Shown piece after piece: positions 59,141-64,000 of a stretch of 64,000 nucleotides of DNA. The position numbers and the translations under genes were made by a program. The stretch covers positions 558,001 to 622,000 of the forward strand of contig BLAL01000162.1 of assembly GCA_015698045.1 (NCBI GenBank). The letters run 5' to 3'. The stretch's first letter is position 1; every line of letters starts with the position of its first letter. Source of the stretch: Rhizophagus clarus (Eukaryota > Glomeromycota > Glomeromycetes > Glomerales > Glomeraceae). The notes under the pieces are model-generated. The model was not told the DNA's origin. It saw only the letters and a list, made by a program, of their open reading frames with translations, and made no database searches.

Positions 59141-59830
59141 AAAATGGGTTATCTTTTAGGTAAATTAAAGATATGTTTTTTTTATTCTTATATTTTTTTC
59201 AGAACATTATTAACTGTTCCATTTTATTTTTTTTTTTAGGAATAATTTAAGATGTCCAGTTAAAAGTAATTGTGCTTTTATATTTTCCTATGGTTTAATT
59301 TTTAAAAGTAGTCCTAACTAACCATTCTCTTTTTCTTTACAGAAACTGATTAGAAAATATTCTGGCTTCTTTAAGGTAAGTGTTTATAATTTTTTTTATT
59401 TTTTTTTTGTTTTATTCTTTAAGGAATGCCATTAATTGTTCTTATTTTTTTTTTCTTTACAAAAACTGGTAGGACTGCTCAATTCAATTTTTTTAGGTAA
59501 GTGTTTCCATTATTTTTAATTTCCTTTGTGTTCTATCCTTTAAGAAATGTAGCTCAATTCAGTTTCTTTAAGGTAAGAACTTTCTTTTTTTTAATTTTCT
59601 TTGTATCATGACTATCATCTGTTAAATAACGCTACTAAACCATTCCTTTTCTTCTTTTCTTTGCAGCGACTGATGGAGGTAGCTTAATTCAATTTTTTTA
59701 AAGTAAAAACTTTCTTTTTTTTAACTTTCTTTGCATTTTATCCTTTAAAAAAATGCTATTAATTATTTTTATTTCTCTTTCCTTATAGAGACTGATGGGC
59801 TTGCTTAATTTGGATTCTTTAGTAAAAGTT
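59140..59830 (+). repeat. Intron-like tandem array, best preserved (about 120-bp unit)
   Basis: Acceptors at 59238-59239, 59341-59342, 59461-59462 (mutated to AA), 59665-59666 and 59787-59788; spacings about 103, 120, 204 (two units) and 122. Each acceptor follows a CTTTTTCTTTACAG-like tract. Exon-like blocks of 33-36 bases share RACTGATGGRCTTGCTTAAT and end TTTTTTTAG or TTTAAG, followed by GTAAGTG or GTAAGAA donors. Branch-like CCTAACTAACCATT and CTACTAAACCATT occur upstream of acceptors. It lies just upstream of the 60358 transposase. Confidence 0.8.
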
Positions 59831-60357
59831 TTTTTAAAATTTTCATACTTATCTTTTGAAGAATTGCATTGATTGACATCAGATTATTTTTTATTATACA
59901 AGCAGAATAACAGTATTTATATACCTCTTCTATTAGGATAACTATAAACTATGTCATCTAGCATTCATCTTTTAATGAACCATTTAACTTTGATTCTATA
60001 CTACATTAGAGTATATACAATATAGTATTTTGTAGAAGTCATTTCATAAACTGAGTAAGATAACTTATTGCCGTTTTCAAATTAGTGCGACCTTATAACG
60101 ATCATCAAATAAAAAAAACCACCAATTTTTATAAATATTTTCAATTTGACAAATATAAGGTGTTCTTTCTTTATGATTACTTACAATTTCCCAGCAGTAC
60201 TTGTGTCGGTAGGCTCACTTGCACCTTCCTTTTAAGTTTTAGAACAATTATTATATACTATTTAGAGTTTCTTTCTCCTGAAGTTTGCGATTTTTATAGA
60301 TTACTATCAATTTCTCTGGATTTTTCAATTAGAAGTTTTTCTGACAAGTTCTTTCAA

Positions 60358-61547
60358 ATGACATGCGCTTTTAGTGAAGACCTGAAATGGAGAATAGTTT
60401 TTCTTTATTATAATAGACATAATTGTAAAAAAATAGCTGAGTTACTATATATTAGTAAAACTACTGTTAAAAAAGTTCTACAAATTTATATGCGATGGGG
60501 TGCAGTAATAGATCCTTGGAAAAAGCCACCAGGACGTAACAAAACACTAACTCGGGATGATATGAAGGTATTTGCAGGGTTATATTGATGGTTTCACATC
60601 TTTTGTAAAATTTTCTTTAAAAAAATACTCACTTTTTATCACAATTTAGATATTACAAGAATTAGTTAAAGATAAAATTGATTGGTATTTAGATGAATTA
60701 GTTGGAGAACTTGAGGTACGAATAGGTAAACTAGTTTCTATTCCAACTCTTTGGCGGTCATTGGTTTATTGTGGAATTAGTAGGAAAAAGGTAAATTTTA
60801 GTAATTCAAATTACTATAAATTATTGCATGATTTATTTACTATTTTTTTTTTTACTATTTCAGCTATATCGTGTGGCTTATGAACAGAATGAACTTCTCT
60901 GAAGTACATTTATTGCAAAAGTTGGATGTGAATATAAGCCTGAACAGCTTATATTCATGGATGACGCTTCAAAAGATGAGCGTACTTTGTCTCGTGGATA
61001 TGGGTATTCCCTTAAAAATACGTTTGCAACTAAAAAGAATGTTTTTGTGCATGGTGTACGATATACTATATTACCTGCTTTATCATTACAAGGTATTATT
61101 GCAGTAGATATAATGGAAGGCAGTTATACAAAGGAAAGATTTAAAGAATTTGTTATTTCAAATGTGGTGGGTAAAATTTTATGATAAAAATTATTTTTTC
61201 ATAATTTTTATTCAATTGTTTTTTTATCTTCCCTATTTAGGTTTCTCAAATGAACGCATATCCTTCTGAACACAGTGTTCTTGTACTTGATAATGCGTGA
61301 ATTCATCATGATAAAGATCTTATAGAATATATTGAATCTTTTGGTGGGCGTGTTGAATTTTTACCCCCCTTATTCCCCCGATTTCAACTCTATAGAATCT
61401 AGTTTTTCTATTATAAAGTCATTTTTACAAAAATATAGAGATTTTGTTAATTCATGTAGTGATCCCAGATATCCTCTTCTTATTGCATGCATTCAGATTA
61501 CTTCAAATATGGCGGCAAAATTTTTTGAAGATTCAATTTATATGTAA
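60358..61547 (+). pseudogene. DDE_3 (Tc1/mariner-like) transposase pseudogene
   Basis: ATG at 60358 (MTCAFSEDLKWRIVFLYYNR) opens an HTH region (ELLYISKTTVKKVLQIYMRW) and GRNKTLTRDDMK. Exons: 60358-60567, about 60651-60789, about 60864-61164, about 61242-61547, with three GT-AG introns. DDE residues: Asp in LIFMDDASKDERTLSRGYG, Asp in VLVLDNA, Glu in PDFNSIESSFSII, with 34 residues between the last two. Inactivated by TGA at 60900-60902 and at 61298-61300 (within LDNA-stop-IHHD) and by a +1 shift near 61371 (in FLPP). Introns conserved with the frame show it was once an expressed eukaryotic gene. It is closely related to the fragment at 39310-39555. The open frame continues upstream to 60085, but 60358 fits the family start. 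Confidence 0.85.
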
Positions 61548-61676
61548 TATATATAAAATTTAGATATTTACATAGAATGTATAAATTCAAATAATAATTG
61601 ACAATTGCAAATTGGATCTTTATTATAAAATTAGAAAATTAAACTTGAAATATATTATATTACTAATTATTATTAT

Positions 61677-62404
61677 TTATCTGTTATAACGTCGTGCTGC
61701 AGCTCTAATTGCTTTGCGCCACCCAATTTTCTTCACTCCTAATTGGTCAAATTCAGCATCGGTAAGATCATAAATTTGACTTACAGAAATATGTTCATCT
61801 TCAAATGTTTTTTTGAAATTAGCAAATTCTCCAGTACCATCAGATCCATCCAATTTGGCAAAGAATTCATCAAAAGAAGGAGCTGCTTGTTTTGGAGAAG
61901 ATAATGGTGAATTTGTAGAATTATTTATGTTTGAGTTTTGTATGAATGAAGCCATTTGTGGTGGTATGGTGAAAAAAAAGGGCATCATATTGGAATTTGG
62001 ATTGGTAGGGGTTGAAGGTGTTTTAGATTTTTCCTTAATACTATTTGATTGTATAAAAATTGGTAAATTTGGCATCTTGGTATTGTCAACTGTACCTCGA
62101 ATCTAAAAATAATAATAAATAATAATTATTTGAATAATATGACAGTTAATATAAATTAATAAATAATTACAATTTTCTTGGCCCAGCATTGAAGATGCAT
62201 TGCAGTGAGCTTTGTATGTTTTTCATTATCAATAAAGCATGTATCATGTTGATCACATCTGTATTGCTCTCTTAATTCACAAATTACACGACTTTCTTGT
62301 TGTATTACTTCAGAAAAATCAGCCAGTTTTGGAACTGCATTTTTCTTTTTACGCACATCCACATTTTCACTTCCAAATCCTTCAGAATCTAACGCTAAAC
62401 CTCT
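61677..62404 (-). CDS. SAM-like domain protein, 5'-truncated
   Basis: Two visible exons on the minus strand, 62404-62171 and 62102-61677, one GT-AG intron, 219 residues then TAA. Exon one starts after an acceptor TTTTTTTAG, so at least one upstream exon is missing or lost. Region one has a Cys/His-containing segment (CELREQYRCDQHDTCFIDNE) followed by KLTAMHLQCWAKKI; then a Pro/Ser/Asn-rich linker with MMPFFFTIPPQMASFI; then a C-terminal SAM-like domain (DEFFAKLDGSDGTGEFANFK, ISVSQIYDLTDAEFDQLGV, GWRKAIRAAARRY). The combination is familiar from a repeated glomeromycete family of unknown function. AATAAA on the minus strand (complement of about 61619-61624) suits a polyadenylation signal. The upstream side is occupied by a transposon fragment (62429-62585). 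Confidence 0.7.
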
Positions 62405-62428
62405 CTAAAAAAAATACAAAAAAATGTA

Positions 62429-62585
62429 CCGTATATCACGGGCCACAGTACCTGGGTATCTTGCAAATTTTGGGGGTTTTGGCCTGTACCCGGGGGTACT
62501 ATACATGGGTGGATACTATACATAGGGGGGGTACAGGATTTTTAAAATATCCGGGGTACTTACCATGTATAATATCTGGGTATTT
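62429..62585. mobile_element. Fragment of the CCGTATATCACGGGCC element
   Basis: Matches the reversed right end of the element at 24826-25765: CCGTATATCACGGGCCACAG, then TCTTGCAAATTTTGGGGGTT, TTTTGGCCTGTACC and CATAGGGGGGGTACAGGATT, ending near CTGGGTATTTTAA. Only one end is present. Confidence 0.8.
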
Positions 62586-62788
62586 TAATTAATCAGTGAT
62601 ATCACCATGATGTAATTTCTCGTTAAGAATTTCTAAATGCATCCCATCTCTCATATCTTGATACCTTTTCAAGATATTTTACATAAAATTATTTATCAAA
62701 ATAACCCCTATTCATACATAAAAATGTCTTTATTTGATTTACGTGTTTTTATTTTACGCGTCTTTATTTTCTATCTACTAAAAGTAAA

Positions 62789-64000
62789 ATGGTAGTTATT
62801 GGCAACAAGAGAAATAAAAAAGCATGCAACCATTTACCACAAAAGAAACGAAGACAATGGAATGTAAGAGAAAAGTTGATGATAGTACATTATTTTGAGA
62901 ACAATAATAGAAACGTACGTGGAACTGCTAAAAAATTTAATATTCAGCCCAAACAACTGCGTGATTGGTCAAATAAAAAAGGAACTTTGTTAACGACTGC
63001 TCCTCATGTGGCTAAGCTCCATCCGGGTAAACCTGCTAAATATCCAAAATTAGAAGACGATTTATTTGCATAGATAAGTGAAAAAAGAGCCAATGGAAAT
63101 GCTATTACCCGAAAAATAATTACCAATAAAGCTATTTCATTATCTAAAAGTCCAGAATTTTTAGCAAATAATCTGGGTATTGCTGGGTTCAAATTTTCTT
63201 CTAAGTGGCTTGATGGATTTCTAGGAAGATACGATTTAAGTGAGCGTCGCAGAATAATGGTAGCACAGCAACTGCCATCAGATTTAATTAAAAAACAGAA
63301 TATTTTTTTGAGTTATGTTATGTACCTAAGAATTCACAATAAATATGAATTAAAATATATGGGCAATATGGACGAAACACCCATGTGGTTTAATTTGCCA
63401 AGTAATATGACTATAAATCAAAAAGGAGCAAAAATAGTAAATATTCGTACAACTGGTCACGAATGATCATCATTTACGGTTATACTTGCATGTATGACTG
63501 ATGGTACGAAACTTCCTGCAGTTTGTATTTTCAAACTAAAAAATGTCCCGAAAGAAAAATTTCCAAACGGTATTTACATAAGAGCTAATGAAAAAGGGTG
63601 GATTAATGAACAGGAGATGTTGTGGTGGGTTGAGAACGTGTGGACTTCAAGGAACCGGTTTGGCAACCCACGTTCTATGTTGGTGTTAGATTCTTTTCGT
63701 GGTCATATAATAGATTCTGTTAAAAATCGATTAGTAAAAAAAAATACAAACATGGCCGTGATTCCTGGTGGTTGTACGTCCAAATTGCAACCACTAGACG
63801 TTGCAATTAACAAGAGTTTTAAATCTAAGGTAATAAATAATATTCAATTTTTTACTTTATTTTTATTCTTAGTCGCTAATATTGATGAAATTACAGGTTA
63901 GGGATCGGTATAATAATTGGATGATATCAAATATTCATGCTTTTACTTCAGCAGGAAAAATTAAAAGACCTTCTTATTCAACAGCCGCGACATGGGTTAA
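62789..64000 (+). pseudogene. pogo/Tigger-type (CENP-B-like, DDE_1) transposase pseudogene
   Basis: ATG at 62789. The N-terminal HTH region (RRQWNVREKLMIVHYFENN, VRGTAKKFNIQPKQLRDW) is followed by a CENP-B-type second HTH (ITNKAISLSKSPEFLANN, FKFSSKWLDGFLGRYDLS). The catalytic core has Asp in MGNMDETPMWFNLPSN, Asp in SMLVLDSFRGHI and Asp in LQPLDVAINKSF, with 35 residues between the last two. A GT-AG intron at 63830-63896 keeps frame into VRDRYNNWMISNIHAF. Two nonsense codons, TAG at about 63071-63073 and TGA at about 63464-63466, stand where Trp is likely, so it is inactive as it stands. The gene runs off the window end. Pogo-type elements use TA targets and could mobilise some TA-flanked MITEs here; that is inference. 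Confidence 0.85.

Noticed and set aside
60085-60357. Upstream extension of the transposase open frame
   Set aside because: The encoded sequence does not resemble the family N-terminus; the methionine at 60358 begins the recognised HTH region.
61813-62106. 97-aa plus-strand frame opposite the SAM-domain gene
   Set aside because: Antisense shadow; the minus strand carries the spliced gene with a recognisable domain.

Overview
The window is eukaryotic DNA: extremely AT-rich, with short GT-AG introns, dispersed transposon relics and no operons. The protein relics suggest an arbuscular mycorrhizal fungus (Glomeromycotina; Rhizophagus- or Gigaspora-like). The basis is family resemblance: DDE_3 and pogo transposases, an ORF1-like retroposon family, a SAM-domain family and a Cys-rich DDE-like family that are all highly repeated in these genomes. 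The species cannot be named from sequence alone.

Host genes are few. The clearest is eIF5A (22840-23834, +, seven exons, hypusine lysine intact). A five-exon gene on the minus strand (9346-11135) encodes an unrecognised protein of about 501 aa. A two-exon, 5'-truncated gene (61677-62404, -) ends in a SAM-like domain. Nearly everything else is mobile DNA or its remains.

Layout. 1-2060: two arrays of intron-like tandem units, the first duplicated at 6950-7980. 2.9-6.5 kb: small inverted-repeat elements, including a 1.3 kb palindrome. 9.3-11.1 kb: host gene. 14.2-18.4 kb: decayed LINE (ORF1 and RNase H remains) followed by an element with a perfect 10-bp target duplication. 20-29 kb: hAT-, piggyBac- and Tc1/mariner-type MITEs, several nested, around eIF5A. 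31.8-35.3 kb: ORF1-like retroposon and hAT relic. 36.6-44.4 kb: element with intron-like arrays, transposase fragment, element with 9-bp duplications containing a second ORF1-like retroposon, MITEs. 45.4-49.4 kb: composite element inside which a 2.9 kb element splits an ORF. 50.9-54.6 kb: Cys-rich DDE-like pseudogene split by two insertions. 54.7-59.8 kb: more elements and arrays. 60.3-64 kb: DDE_3 transposase pseudogene, SAM gene, pogo transposase pseudogene.

Two patterns stand out. First, at least nine separate arrays repeat a unit of roughly 105-180 bp that looks like a tiny exon plus a complete intron (GTAAGT-like donor, CTAAC/TACTAAC-like branch site, pyrimidine tract, TAG/CAG acceptor); several arrays lie inside inverted-repeat elements. 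Second, many elements with 8-12 bp target duplications have ends built from one short motif repeated in both orientations, a different motif in each family (GCGGAATTGC, GCCGAAAC, GACATGTCGAAA, CAGATATCTG, CCTGAAACC). Nested insertions and palindromes supply internal empty sites that prove several target duplications directly.
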